A stretch of 64,000 nucleotides of DNA from Paenibacillus cellulosilyticus (GCF_003182255.1 NZ_QGTQ01000002.1:509048-573047); one strand, 5' to 3'. Shown: positions 26,096 to 35,014, numbered from the stretch's first letter. The notes: a model not told the origin generated them from the sequence alone. A program made the numbers and translations.

Positions 26096-27438
26096 GTAAG
26101 CAGGCCGCACGTCAAAGACGTAAGCGGCGGGCGGCCTCTCACGCTCGGAAGGGCTCTCGCGCTCGTTCCCGGCGCGGCATAGCAGTACGTAAGAGCGGGC
26201 GGGCACGACGCCGTTATACGAGCAGCAACCGCCGTCTGAGAGCTGGCGGCGGTTCGGCGTCTTCCCGGCATGCGCTTCAGCAGCTGCCTGTAGAGCCTCC
26301 CGCTCTGCTGCCTCCTGTGCCGGAAGGAATGCCCGGCGTACAGCTCGTCGGCTTCAACCGTTCGGACTCCGGGCTTGGCGAGGCCTGCCGCCTCCAGGCA
26401 GCCTCCCTTATAAGCGCTGCTGTCCCAACCTCGATCATGAGCTGTGATTCGTTATCGATGGGGAATGCGACGGATTTCAGTCTCGCCCATTTAGAGATTC
26501 CTACTCCCGTACACAAATGTACGATTCTGCAATTCAATCCCGACTATATGCCTCATGTGCTTGGACGTCTTGGACATCAGCTCGTGGAGCGTAAATATAC
26601 GATTGGCTACTGGCACTGGGAGATGACTGATATCCCGGACAATTGGGCAGACAGCTGGCCTTACGTACGCGAAATTTGGACACCTTCCCGATTCGTACGA
26701 GATGTCATCGCTGCGAGGAGCCCTGTACCCGTCTTAACACTGCCTTACGGCATAAGCGCCCCATCAACGGGCATAGAGCCGCATACACGTGCGATGTTCG
26801 GCCTACCGGAGAACAGCTTCTTATTCCTCACGATGTTCGATACGCATAGCTTCATTGAACGCAAAAACCCGATGGGTACGCTTAACGCTTTTCTACAAGC
26901 GTTCGGAGCATTGAACCCATCGGTCGGACTCGTCTTAAAGGCCAATCATGCAGGCGCTGGAGGAGCGACATTGGAGCTGTTAAAGCAGAGGCTCGCCGGC
27001 TGCCACAATGTGTATTGGATCGAAGCGCCGATGACTCGCCAGCAAACAGCTGGCCTGATCGAATGCTGCGATGCCTATGTTTCACTGCACCGAGCCGAGG
27101 GCTTCGGCCTTGCGATTGCAGAAGCGATGGCTAAGGGCAAGCCTGTCATCGCGACGGACTGGTCCGGCAACACCGACTTCTTAAATGCTCATAACGGCTG
27201 TCCCGTTCGCTATACGCTTGTGTCTAACCCCGTAACCGTCGGCCCTTATCAAGCTGGCAGCTGGTGGGCTGAGCCCGATCTTCGCCAAGCCTCAAACCTC
27301 ATGCAGCAGCTCGTAATCGACCGCAGATTGGGCCAGCGGCTCGGCGCTGCCGCCGCGCAGACGATAGCCTCTCGCTACAACCCCGCCGCTCTCGGCGCGG
27401 CTATGCGAAATCGGCTAATGGAGATTGGTGTATTGTGA
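26092..27438 (+). CDS. GT4-family glycosyltransferase with Arg/Lys-rich tail
   Basis: 448 residues. Residues 1-60 are very basic (RQRRKRRAASHARKGSRARS and similar), like the tail of the upstream glycosyltransferase. The rest is a glycosyltransferase of the GT4 type: HRAEGFGLAIAEAMAKGKPV and IATDWSGNTDF near residues 330-360 form the nucleotide-sugar-binding region. The start codon overlaps the stop of the upstream gene (ATGA), so translation is coupled. Together with manC and the Rmd-like gene it probably builds a deoxyhexose-containing surface glycan. The protein target is not shown. Confidence 0.88.
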   Translation: MSKQAARQRRKRRAASHARKGSRARSRRGIAVRKSGRARRRYTSSNRRLRAGGGSASSRHALQQLPVEPPALLPPVPEGMPGVQLVGFNRSDSGLGEACRLQAASLISAAVPTSIMSCDSLSMGNATDFSLAHLEIPTPVHKCTILQFNPDYMPHVLGRLGHQLVERKYTIGYWHWEMTDIPDNWADSWPYVREIWTPSRFVRDVIAARSPVPVLTLPYGISAPSTGIEPHTRAMFGLPENSFLFLTMFDTHSFIERKNPMGTLNAFLQAFGALNPSVGLVLKANHAGAGGATLELLKQRLAGCHNVYWIEAPMTRQQTAGLIECCDAYVSLHRAEGFGLAIAEAMAKGKPVIATDWSGNTDFLNAHNGCPVRYTLVSNPVTVGPYQAGSWWAEPDLRQASNLMQQLVIDRRLGQRLGAAAAQTIASRYNPAALGAAMRNRLMEIGVL

Positions 27439-27458
27439 GTGATGTTCCGTACATGCAC

Positions 27459-27491
27459 AAGCCGCCTGCGTTCCATAAACGTAGGCGGCTT
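27459..27491 (+). terminator. Terminator-like hairpin after the glycosyltransferase operon
   Basis: AAGCCGCCTGCG and its near-complement CGTAGGCGGCTT form a strong stem about 20 bases after the last stop. The T run is poor. Confidence 0.55.
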
Positions 27492-27526
27492 AAATAGTTG
27501 AATGGTCGTCAGTTGGTATTAGTCAA

Positions 27527-27739
27527 TTAGACGATTTTAACATCTCTAATCCGCCACCATTGGAATGGCAGACGATTAGCGTATTCTAATGGATCTCCCC
27601 ACTGCCTGCCGCCGTTGTCGGCCGGTTGGTATTGTACTTTTATGTACTCTATCCGATAATCAGCAGTCGGCAGAAGAAGTAACAAACGCTCGAACAAAAG
27701 CTTGCCCCAAGGGGCACGCGACTCCCAGCACACAGCCAC
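27527..27739 (-). pseudogene. Possible gene remnant fused to repeat copy B
   Basis: The frame runs from inside repeat copy B into unique DNA. Its last 45 residues (YIKVQYQPADNGGRQWGDPL and PFQWWRIRDVKIV) read like the end of a real protein, while the first part is repeat sequence. There is no clear ribosome binding site. It may be the 3' end of a gene interrupted by the repeat. I do not recognise the family, and it could also be chance. Confidence 0.3.
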
Positions 27740-27861
27740 TCACATTCGCCTCTGTCCCGCCGCCATCCCCTTCCGGGGTCCAGGGGACGGGAGTCCCCTG
27801 GGGTCCTCCCTAGCAGGGAGGATTTAGGTGGGTAGAGTTCCTGAGGATTTAGGTGGGTAGA
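27685..27861 (-). repeat. Dispersed intergenic repeat, copy B
   Basis: This is the inverted partner of 8887-9038. Read on the minus strand it gives the same order of blocks: TCTACCCACCTAA, CCCTGCTAGGGAGGACCCC, the CCAGGGGA/TCCCCTGG palindrome, CCCCGGAAG, then TGCTGGGAGTCGCGTGCCC and GGGCAAGCTTTTG. GATTTAGGTGGGTAG is present twice here (27823 and 27846), a small internal duplication not seen in copy A. Confidence 0.8.
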
Positions 27862-27924
27862 AATTTTTAACAAAAAAAGACGCCGCAGGTACACCCTGCA
27901 GCGCCGTTCTTCATTATATAAGCA

Positions 27925-28671
27925 TTAGCCCGTGAACTCTTGTACCCATTCGCCGTTGTAGTAACCGACGCCGATTTTCGTATAGTTCGCGCTCAGAATA
28001 TTTGCTTTATGACCGGCACTGTTCATCCACGCAGTCATAACTTCTTGCGGCGTCTTCTGGCCGGATGCGATATTCTCACCTGCATACGAGTATTTCACGC
28101 CATACGAGGTCATCATATCGAATGGCGAGCCGTACGTTGGCGACGTGTGGCTGAAGTAGTTGTTAACAGACATATCCTTCGCCTTATCGTTCGCAACCGT
28201 CGTCAGAAGAGAATCACTCGTCAGGGCAGACAAGCCCGCCTTCGCGCGCTCTTGGTTCACAAGCGTCACAACTTGCTGTGCATATGCACTTGTGCTCGTG
28301 TTCGTTCCCGTACTAGTGCCCGTTCCTCCCGTCGACGTACCGGTGCTTGGATTCGTCGTCGTAGTCGTGCCGCTGCCTGTTCCCGTGCTTGGTTGCGTCG
28401 TTGTCGTCGTGCCGCTGCCCGTTCCCGTGCTCGGATTCGTTACCGTCACTGTACCTTGACCGATTTGGTTCCAAATCGAGTTCCAATCTATCGTTATCCC
28501 GTATTGGGCTGCGAGCTTGTTCAGCTCCGTGCTGTTGTTCGTTACAATGGTTTTGAACTGTGTCGGATTAATTGTAGCAGCGGAAGCTTGGCCTGCTGCT
28601 CCGATACCAGCGAACGCCATCCCAGCGATAACGGCGCCAACGACAGTCTTGCGAATATATTGCTTGTACAT
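27925..28671 (-). CDS. Secreted CAP-domain protein (YkwD-like)
   Basis: 248 residues. A signal peptide is at 1-31 (AASA-type end). A short region follows, then a Thr/Ser/Gly/Pro-rich linker (about 70-125) with repeats of NPSTGTGSGTTTTT type. The C-terminal CAP/SCP domain (about 130-248) shows FSHTSPTYGSPF, YAGENIASG and AWMNSAGHKANIL. CAP proteins in Bacillales are secreted or spore-associated and of unclear activity. GGGAGG precedes the ATG at 28671, and the frame upstream to 28767 is not used. Confidence 0.9.
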   Translation of the reverse strand: MYKQYIRKTVVGAVIAGMAFAGIGAAGQASAATINPTQFKTIVTNNSTELNKLAAQYGITIDWNSIWNQIGQGTVTVTNPSTGTGSGTTTTTQPSTGTGSGTTTTTNPSTGTSTGGTGTSTGTNTSTSAYAQQVVTLVNQERAKAGLSALTSDSLLTTVANDKAKDMSVNNYFSHTSPTYGSPFDMMTSYGVKYSYAGENIASGQKTPQEVMTAWMNSAGHKANILSANYTKIGVGYYNGEWVQEFTG

Positions 28672-28838
28672 GCATTCGTCCTCCCGGATATAAAATGTCA
28701 TTTCGAGGAAAGCATCGCGCTTCCTCTCGATGCCACTCATCTTATCACGGGGAGAGAGGACAATCATGACTCAGATACTGGAAAAGATTAGAGCATTCTC
28801 ACCGAATGCTCATTGTTTTCAGACTCATTCTCATCGAA

Positions 28839-29612
28839 TTAGCCTTTGAATGTGCAGTAAAGATCAACAACCTCGCGCCCGCCTTGGAACATCGCCATCA
28901 GCTGTTCAAAGCTGGTTAATCTTGGCGCCGTATAGTTAAAGTCGAGAATATACAGGTTTGGATACAATTTACTCAGCGCATTGTAGAGCTCGCGCGGCTC
29001 CTCGTCGAAAATGGTACGCTGTGCCGTCGGATTAAACTCGACGATCAAGTCAGGTTTATACAGAGCAATCGTTCTCTCCATCCCTTTCAGGGCTGGAACC
29101 TCCGCACCTTCCACATCCAGCTTAATCAGATCAAGCTTCGACAGCATCCGCTCTCTCGTCCAATCATCGATACGGACGCATTGGACCGTCTCCTGATGAC
29201 CACGCGCTGCATGCTCGGTCGTAATATGCGACCAGCCGCCGCCAAAATCAATATAGGAGAACTGCATCTCCGTATTTTTGTCGAACACGCCAAGCTTCAG
29301 CGGTTCGATGTTCCCTCTATTATTTTGTTTTACATTATAGGTCAAGAAATTGAAATTCGCCTCTGATGGCTCAAAAGCATATACCTTGCCCTGCGACGCA
29401 TAAGTGCTCATCCCGAGCGAGATCGCACCAATATTCGCACCAATGTCTAGACAAATTGCATTCGGCCGTACGATGTTGCGAAGTGCATTCATGATATGAG
29501 GCTCGTAATAGCCGCCGCCCTTCTCAATTCCTGCCAAAATCATATCCTCGTCATTCGAGCTGAGCGCATATGGATGTGAAAAATTCGGCATCCGAAGCCA
29601 TGTCGTCTTCAT
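28839..29612 (-). CDS. FkbM-family methyltransferase
   Basis: 257 residues of an S-adenosylmethionine-dependent methyltransferase. Motif I is CLDIGANIGAISLGMS near residue 54, followed by VYAFEPSEANF and IKLDVEGAEVPAL, the FkbM signature. FkbM enzymes often methylate sugars, including in glycan clusters. AGGAGGG lies about 8 bases before the ATG. The next minus-strand gene upstream (29633-30013) ends 20 bases before it, so they are likely co-transcribed. A role in O-methylating the local glycan is an inference. Confidence 0.88.
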   Translation of the reverse strand: MKTTWLRMPNFSHPYALSSNDEDMILAGIEKGGGYYEPHIMNALRNIVRPNAICLDIGANIGAISLGMSTYASQGKVYAFEPSEANFNFLTYNVKQNNRGNIEPLKLGVFDKNTEMQFSYIDFGGGWSHITTEHAARGHQETVQCVRIDDWTRERMLSKLDLIKLDVEGAEVPALKGMERTIALYKPDLIVEFNPTAQRTIFDEEPRELYNALSKLYPNLYILDFNYTAPRLTSFEQLMAMFQGGREVVDLYCTFKG

Positions 29613-29632
29613 CTCATAATCCCTCCTGATAG

Positions 29633-30013
29633 TTATGAAGTAGATGCCTCATACCAATAGATCGGCCCATTAATAATGGCACGTCTGCCAACCGACACTG
29701 CATTCATGTAGTACGTATAAGTTCCTGCCTGTGGAATTGCTATGTCACAATCCATTGACATCATCGCATTGGTGTGGCACATCTCCGAATCACGGAACAA
29801 TTCATGGCCTCCACCTGATGACTCCCGGATGACGATCTCCATCTCGCCTAGATCAGCAGTGTGCGGCTTACTCCAGCCAATCTCGAAGGCAAGACGCACG
29901 AGACAGTTCGGCTTCTTCGTCGTTACGGTCAACTTCGCAATGGGTACCTCCCAATCAGTGAGCAGAAAAGGTACGATTTGATGCTTTTCTATCCGATAAC
30001 CCGCCTTCTTCAT
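29633..30013 (-). CDS. Hypothetical beta-rich protein, 126 aa
   Basis: 126 residues, mostly beta-prone with alternating hydrophobic residues and no helix or signal peptide. There is a Gly/Ser-rich loop (ESSGGGHELF) and a Cys/Met region. The pattern suggests a jelly-roll or collagen-C-terminal-like fold of surface or spore proteins. I do not recognise a family. Purine-rich AGGAGAGGAG is before the ATG at 30013. It sits upstream of the FkbM gene in one operon and is divergent from the DUF1796-like gene. Confidence 0.6.
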   Translation of the reverse strand: MKKAGYRIEKHQIVPFLLTDWEVPIAKLTVTTKKPNCLVRLAFEIGWSKPHTADLGEMEIVIRESSGGGHELFRDSEMCHTNAMMSMDCDIAIPQAGTYTYYMNAVSVGRRAIINGPIYWYEASTS

Positions 30014-30150
30014 CTTCTGCCCCTATCTCCTCTCCTCCGTAAATCAACAAACTAATCGTTCTATTATATGAACGATAGAGTTCGCCCGTACGGGCGATCA
30101 ATCGCATTCATAGAATAGAGAAAGAAGATTAAGAAAGAGTGGAGATGCGC

Positions 30151-30777
30151 ATGGAGCTTCACGAAATAGCAGGACAATACGATGCCATATTTAGTCTCGG
30201 CATGAACTGCCTCCCTGCAATTCAACTAGAACGCAACGGGATTCGGCCGTACACAGGAGTGCTGGATTGGGTAGATGTTGTCCATCTGCCGAATGTTACC
30301 CGGATGATTCGGAGCCGATTCTCCAATTTCGCCTTACAGCACAATCTGGTTTACCAAACGACACTCAACAATTTCATCCTCCTTCGAGACGTCGCCAACG
30401 ACATGATTATCGTCCACGACTTCCCTTACCCTCGCAATACACCCACACATTGGCCCGACTACGATGCGTTCCGTACCAAGATGGATCGTCGGATTGCGCG
30501 TTTTTTGACCAAAGCCGCCAGCGCACGCCGCATCCTTTTTGTTCGTACAGGAGGACTGCCAGAGGAAGCACTTGAGCTGGAGCAAGCGTTAGCGTCGATT
30601 GTAACAGGAGAGTTCCACGTCCTGCTCGTGAATCACAATCCTGTTTCCACCCTCGTTGAGAACCACTGGCCGCTCCCACATACATGCGGTATCATGCTGC
30701 CGGATAACCCCGATATTTGGAGAACAAACGACTCCTATTGGCAGCAACTTTTACAAAATGTTAAATATAAACCTTAA
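30151..30777 (+). CDS. DUF1796-like putative papain-like cysteine peptidase
   Basis: About 208 residues with an N-terminal SLGMNCLPAIQLERNGIRPYT (Cys and Asn) and later DWVDV and HDFPYP motifs, which match the DUF1796 family, proposed papain-like hydrolases often found beside glycosyltransferase genes. The frame extends back to a GTG at 30139, but GGAG 6 bases before the ATG at 30151 supports that start. Biochemical activity is not established. It is divergent from the FkbM pair and probably part of the same surface-glycan island. Confidence 0.65.
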   Translation: MELHEIAGQYDAIFSLGMNCLPAIQLERNGIRPYTGVLDWVDVVHLPNVTRMIRSRFSNFALQHNLVYQTTLNNFILLRDVANDMIIVHDFPYPRNTPTHWPDYDAFRTKMDRRIARFLTKAASARRILFVRTGGLPEEALELEQALASIVTGEFHVLLVNHNPVSTLVENHWPLPHTCGIMLPDNPDIWRTNDSYWQQLLQNVKYKP

Positions 30778-30941
30778 GTGTCAGCGATCTACAATTTTTC
30801 CCATTATTCAGACCTAAGGCCTATCTTTTTTTGAGAGAATAGTGATACTATAGTTGTCAAATGAAGGAATTGGAGGGTGGACGTTCACTAAATCAAGAAG
30901 CTCGCGACAGATGATAATCGATGAAGGAAAGGAAGAATTTG

Positions 30942-31493
30942 ATGTACAGACAAGTAGAAGACGCACACGATCTGGTGCAATTCAATAAAGTATGGGAATC
31001 TGTATGGCGTGAGAAAGGTTACGAGCTGGAATATTCCAGCAACGCACTTGCCCGCTATGTGGTCGCTTCTCCCGAAGGCCAAATTGTCGGTACATCCGAG
31101 ATTAAGCCCTATGTCCTAGGTCAAAGCGCTATTGATGAGATCGCCCCTTTCGCTGAACATCCTTCCATTATTGCAAACCAAGGCAGCATCGGTGAGATCG
31201 ACAAGTTCGCGCTGCTCAAGCAGTTCCGCGGGCTTCACTATTCTGGTGAGCTGGTGTCGACAGCTGTACACTGCTGCAAAACATTCAATCTTAAATACTG
31301 CGTGACGCTGCTGGAGCCTGTATTTTGCCGCGCACTTCGTGTCTCGTTTCGCGTTCCGATGGAGCAAATTGCTGAGAAAACGTTCTATAAAGGTGATTAT
31401 GTCATTCCAATCGTATTCGACCTGGAGGAAATCTATCGAAATACGAATCGCTACGATTGGCTTACCCTGCCGGACCTTGCCAATGCGCGCTAA
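30942..31493 (+). CDS. GNAT-like N-acyltransferase
   Basis: 183 residues from an ATG at 30942 with AAAGGAAGA 5 bases upstream; an ATG at 30921 has no better site. It reads as an acyl-homoserine-lactone-synthase/FeeM-like or GNAT fold: RYVVASPEGQIVGTSEI followed by IGEIDKFALLKQFRG, a helix-loop and LEPVFCRALRVSF. No acetyl-CoA motif is perfectly clear, so the substrate is unknown. The gene is monocistronic and ends with a strong terminator. Confidence 0.65.
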   Translation: MYRQVEDAHDLVQFNKVWESVWREKGYELEYSSNALARYVVASPEGQIVGTSEIKPYVLGQSAIDEIAPFAEHPSIIANQGSIGEIDKFALLKQFRGLHYSGELVSTAVHCCKTFNLKYCVTLLEPVFCRALRVSFRVPMEQIAEKTFYKGDYVIPIVFDLEEIYRNTNRYDWLTLPDLANAR

Positions 31494-31501
31494 CTATAAT
31501 A

Positions 31502-31548
31502 AAATACGCCTTCATCTCCGCTGATGAAGCGGGTATGAAGGCGTATTT
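31502..31548. terminator. Terminator between the GNAT-like gene and the HNH gene
   Basis: AAATACGCCTTCAT and ATGAAGGCGTATTT arms form a 14-bp stem with an inner TCCGC/GCGGG stem. It can serve both convergent genes. Confidence 0.85.
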
Positions 31549-31553
31549 GTTCG

Positions 31554-32783
31554 TTATTCTTCTGCGTCCTCGTCCGGATCATCCGGATAAGGAAAATCGA
31601 GCTTGTCAGCTTTGAGCAGATTGCATTCGCTGCAAGCGCACACACAGTTCATCGGAGACGACAGACCACCCTTCGACTTCGGCATCACATGGTCGATCGT
31701 ATCGCCGAATTGGCCGCAGTAACGGCATACATAGTTGTCCCGCTGCAGAATAAGCAGACGGAAGTCACTCTTCGTGTACAGCTTATGAATGAGCCTTGGG
31801 TGAATGATACCCGCAGCTCCTTCCTGTACCATCCGTACCGCAATGTCCTTCTCGATCTCCGTATGCCAGCGCTTGCCTGTCTCACGCCGTCCGCGAAGCC
31901 GGATCATGCCGGTCCCCTTATCATTCAGAATCGCAGCATCGAAAGTAAAAGGCCCTTTAAACGGCACGATCCGCTTGTTCGGCGGACGAACGGCTGGCCG
32001 CTTCGGTGCTTCGATTTCCGATATCGCCGTCTCACTCTCAGCGATCTGCTTGCTCTTACGCCGCTTACGCTTCCGTTTCCGTTTGCGCTTGACCGGATGC
32101 TCTTCTTCATCATGTTGATGAGCCGAGTCTTGTTCTATTTCGGTTCCTTCATCTGCTGATGTCAGGATGTGCTTGGCAGTATCGCCGCCAGTGTCTTCCT
32201 TGATGCTGGAAACCGCCACGTTTGCCGATTTCTTACTGCGGCGTCTACGTTTGCGCTTACGTTGACGCTTGCCTTGCTCGCGCTCGGCAGGTGCGTCTCC
32301 TGTAGACTCAGCAGCTAAAGCAGGATCGTGATCCTGTGCATCCGAATTCCCGCTATCCGTGCCAAGTTCGTGTTCCGTATGATCAGCCAGCTCTTCTCCA
32401 GTGGAAGGCTGCGGATCATCCGCTTCATCCAATCCCGCTGCCAGTGCAGCTTTCTTCTTCGCTCGCTTGCCGCGTCTTCGCTTCCGCTTGTGTTTGCGCT
32501 TTGGCTCTTCGGCTGCTTCAGCTTCACTGATGACATTCACACTTACGCTTGGTTCTATCCATTCGCGTTCGGCTTCGCCCTCTCGTGCAGCGGCCTGCTC
32601 GCCGTAAAGCGCTTGCGCTGCGGTCGACTCCGCAGGCCCCTCACCTAATGCACGCAGCCGCTTGCGCGAACGCAGGCAGGCGCGGCAAATACCGCGCCGC
32701 GTCTGTCGTCCCGACCGCTTCGGATAAGCTTCCGGCGGTTTTTCGACGCCGCAGCCGGCGCATTTTATATTCGACATGCCCAT
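31554..32783 (-). CDS. HNH endonuclease-like protein with alternating basic and acidic blocks
   Basis: 409 residues. The N-terminus has CxxC pairs (Cys8/Cys11 and Cys33/Cys36), a zinc-ribbon-like unit. The middle, about residues 90-255, alternates three strongly basic runs (KRKHKRKRRRGKRAKKK, KRQRKRKRRRRSKK and KRKRKRKRKRRKSK) with acidic stretches. The C-terminal HNH domain (about 345-395) has YVCRYCGQFGDTIDHVMPKS and CACSECNLLKAD, with Cys ligands and the His of HNH. The basic blocks suggest tight nucleic-acid binding. No restriction or mobile partner lies next to it. The family includes defence, repair and spore-phase nucleases; the role is unknown. Confidence 0.8.
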   Translation of the reverse strand: MGMSNIKCAGCGVEKPPEAYPKRSGRQTRRGICRACLRSRKRLRALGEGPAESTAAQALYGEQAAAREGEAEREWIEPSVSVNVISEAEAAEEPKRKHKRKRRRGKRAKKKAALAAGLDEADDPQPSTGEELADHTEHELGTDSGNSDAQDHDPALAAESTGDAPAEREQGKRQRKRKRRRRSKKSANVAVSSIKEDTGGDTAKHILTSADEGTEIEQDSAHQHDEEEHPVKRKRKRKRKRRKSKQIAESETAISEIEAPKRPAVRPPNKRIVPFKGPFTFDAAILNDKGTGMIRLRGRRETGKRWHTEIEKDIAVRMVQEGAAGIIHPRLIHKLYTKSDFRLLILQRDNYVCRYCGQFGDTIDHVMPKSKGGLSSPMNCVCACSECNLLKADKLDFPYPDDPDEDAEE

Positions 32784-32905
32784 TTCCGCTCCGTTCCTCT
32801 ATGTGCTGCATGGACAAAAGCTAGTAGAAACTTTCCTTCATGTTACCCAAAATCTGCACATATCGCAAGGAATCCATGGAAATGGGCACTGCTGTTAGTC
32901 TGACG

Positions 32906-34387
32906 TTACGCTGGTGTTATGCGGAATACGACCGGCAGTACACCTTCCGTTTCGACACCACGAATCGTCAATGCATCCTGCCCGCGCTCCCACTGTACAT
33001 CGCCGTCCCAACCAAGTCGATCGATACGCGCGATGTCTTGCTTGAACAGACCGGCAGCTTCGCCAAGCGACTCGATGACGATATCTTCGGCACCGGGATT
33101 ACGGAGTGTGATCGCGTACAGCACATGATCTTGTACCGTGAAGCGGATATCCTTGTGCGTGAATTTGTCCCGCTTGCCATCCGAGAATGCACCATCTGGC
33201 ACAGCTGTCGGACCCTCCCCATAAATTGTCCAGTGCTTCGAATCATAGATCGCTTCGCCGTTTAGGGAGAGCCACTCGCCGATCGTCTCGAGCATGGCAA
33301 TCTCTTCATCCGGAAGCGTGCCGTCCGCCTTCGGTCCAATGTTGAGCAGCAGCGAGCCGTTTTTGCTCACGATGTCGACCAAGTCGCTCACAATGTCTTC
33401 AACCGGCTTGTAATGCTGCTCTTTCACATAGCACCAGCTGTTATACGATACGGCCGTATCCGTCTGCCAGAATGGTTCGCGAATGCCCTTGAGCTGACCC
33501 CGCTCGACATCATAGATCGCCGTGCCCTCCGGGAAGCTTTTGTACTTGTAGTTGATCGCAACCGGCTGCTTCCGTTCTGCACCGAGGTTATAGTAATAAG
33601 AAGCGAATTGCTGTAAGTACGGCTCGAACGCATGCTGCTGAATCCACCAGTCAAAATAAACGATGTCCGGCTCATACTTATCCGCCAGCTCGCATGTACG
33701 CGCCAGCCAATCGTCTAGGTAAGCTGCATCCGGCGGAGCCAGCGCCGGATCGTGATGGTCCTCCGGCCCGGGTGCTGCCGGACCGTAGAACGATTCGAAT
33801 GCCGGATCCTGCACATCTGAAGGGAACTTGCGGCCGCCATCGAAGAACCACCAGTGCTCCGCGCGGTGACTGGATACGCCGAACTTCAAACCACGAGCGC
33901 GCGCCGCGGCGCCAAGCTCCGCAATGATGTCCTTGCGTGGCCCCATCTGCACAGCGTTCCATTCCGACAACTCGCTGCCGTACATTTGGAACCCATCATG
34001 ATGCTCTGCTACAGGAATGACATATCTCGCACCCGACTTCACGAATAGGTCCGCCCATTGATCCGCATTGAACTTCTCCGCTTTGAACATCGGAATGAAA
34101 TCCTTGTAGCCAAAATCGGTGTGCGGCCCAAACGTCTCCGCGTGATGCTTCCACTCCGGTGTTCCCTCTTGGTACATGTTGCGCGAGTACCACTCATTAT
34201 GGAAGGCAGGCACCGCGAACAAGCCCCAGTGGATAAAAATACCGAACTTCGCCCGCTCGTACCATTCCGGTACTTGGAACTGCTTCAGCGACTCCCAATT
34301 CGGCTGGAATGGCCCTTGCTCCGATACTTGTCGCGCCTGCGATAGAATGGACTGCTGTTTCGATTGCTGCTGCTCCGATAGCTTCAT
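32906..34387 (-). CDS. Alpha-L-fucosidase (GH29)
   Basis: 493 residues from the ATG at 34387, which has AGGAGG about 12 bases upstream; a longer frame to 34525 adds no homologous sequence. GH29 features are KFGIFIHWGLFAVPAFHNEW near residue 47, AEHHDGF and IVYFDWW with the nucleophile Asp, and SLLLNIGPKADG. The enzyme removes terminal L-fucose from glycans. There is no signal peptide, so it acts in the cytoplasm. Upstream on the same strand is an UPF0158-type gene, with a terminator between them. Confidence 0.93.
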   Translation of the reverse strand: MKLSEQQQSKQQSILSQARQVSEQGPFQPNWESLKQFQVPEWYERAKFGIFIHWGLFAVPAFHNEWYSRNMYQEGTPEWKHHAETFGPHTDFGYKDFIPMFKAEKFNADQWADLFVKSGARYVIPVAEHHDGFQMYGSELSEWNAVQMGPRKDIIAELGAAARARGLKFGVSSHRAEHWWFFDGGRKFPSDVQDPAFESFYGPAAPGPEDHHDPALAPPDAAYLDDWLARTCELADKYEPDIVYFDWWIQQHAFEPYLQQFASYYYNLGAERKQPVAINYKYKSFPEGTAIYDVERGQLKGIREPFWQTDTAVSYNSWCYVKEQHYKPVEDIVSDLVDIVSKNGSLLLNIGPKADGTLPDEEIAMLETIGEWLSLNGEAIYDSKHWTIYGEGPTAVPDGAFSDGKRDKFTHKDIRFTVQDHVLYAITLRNPGAEDIVIESLGEAAGLFKQDIARIDRLGWDGDVQWERGQDALTIRGVETEGVLPVVFRITPA

Positions 34388-34503
34388 ATCGTCTTCAAAC
34401 CTCCTGCGTGCATGATAGATAATGGATAGCCTCATTATATCCACTCGTCCTATGCTTCCGACAGCAGCATTCGTTGCAGAAGGTTGTCCGATATTGATAT
34501 CTG

Positions 34504-34560
34504 AATAAGAAATAGCCCCAGCCACGTATTATTGATCTGGGACTGCTATCTGCTTATTTT
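34504..34560 (-). terminator. Terminator of the UPF0158 operon
   Basis: AATAAG..ATAGC and GCTAT..CTTATT form a long, slightly interrupted stem just after the UPF0158 stop, with a T run on the minus strand. Confidence 0.6.
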
Positions 34561-35014
34561 ATTGTTCTGTTTCTAGCGCTAGCTGCACATTTATTTCTTC
34601 TAACCAATCGAGAATACGATCTCGATTTCGAGACTCCAGGTAACGATAGTAGCGCTCCAGCTCCGTCTTATTGGAGGACAGTTCATCTTTGAAACGTCGA
34701 AAAATTTTGCGACCGCCATTCAATATGTCGCAAAGCTCTAATCGGAGGGCAGCGTCTTGAACCGTCTCTGTGAAATCCACCATATCGCAATAGCCTTCAT
34801 TCGAATCTCGCTGCGGAATCCGGAAATACGTCATATTGAATCCCTCTTCCACCAGCTCGTTTAGTTCCTCTTCCTCATCATCAACGTCGAAGTCTCGGAG
34901 CATCACAATTTCGCCTGTCTCGATGTTCAGGTACCAATCCATTCCATCCGTATGGGTATCATAGGTATCTGCCAGCTCTTTAAACTGATCTTTTGTTATT
35001 TTCAATATTTTCAT
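34559..35014 (-). CDS. UPF0158 family protein
   Basis: 151 residues from an ATG at 35014 with GGAGGT 4 bases upstream (an ATG at 35026 overlaps the site). It is acidic in the middle (DFDVDDEEEELNELVEEG) and carries the FRRFKDELSS and YYRYLESRNRDRILDWLEE pattern of the UPF0158 family. Function is unknown. It is the last gene of a three-gene minus-strand operon with a 43-residue protein and the DUF6155-like protein. Confidence 0.75.
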   Translation of the reverse strand: MKILKITKDQFKELADTYDTHTDGMDWYLNIETGEIVMLRDFDVDDEEEELNELVEEGFNMTYFRIPQRDSNEGYCDMVDFTETVQDAALRLELCDILNGGRKIFRRFKDELSSNKTELERYYRYLESRNRDRILDWLEEINVQLALETEQ

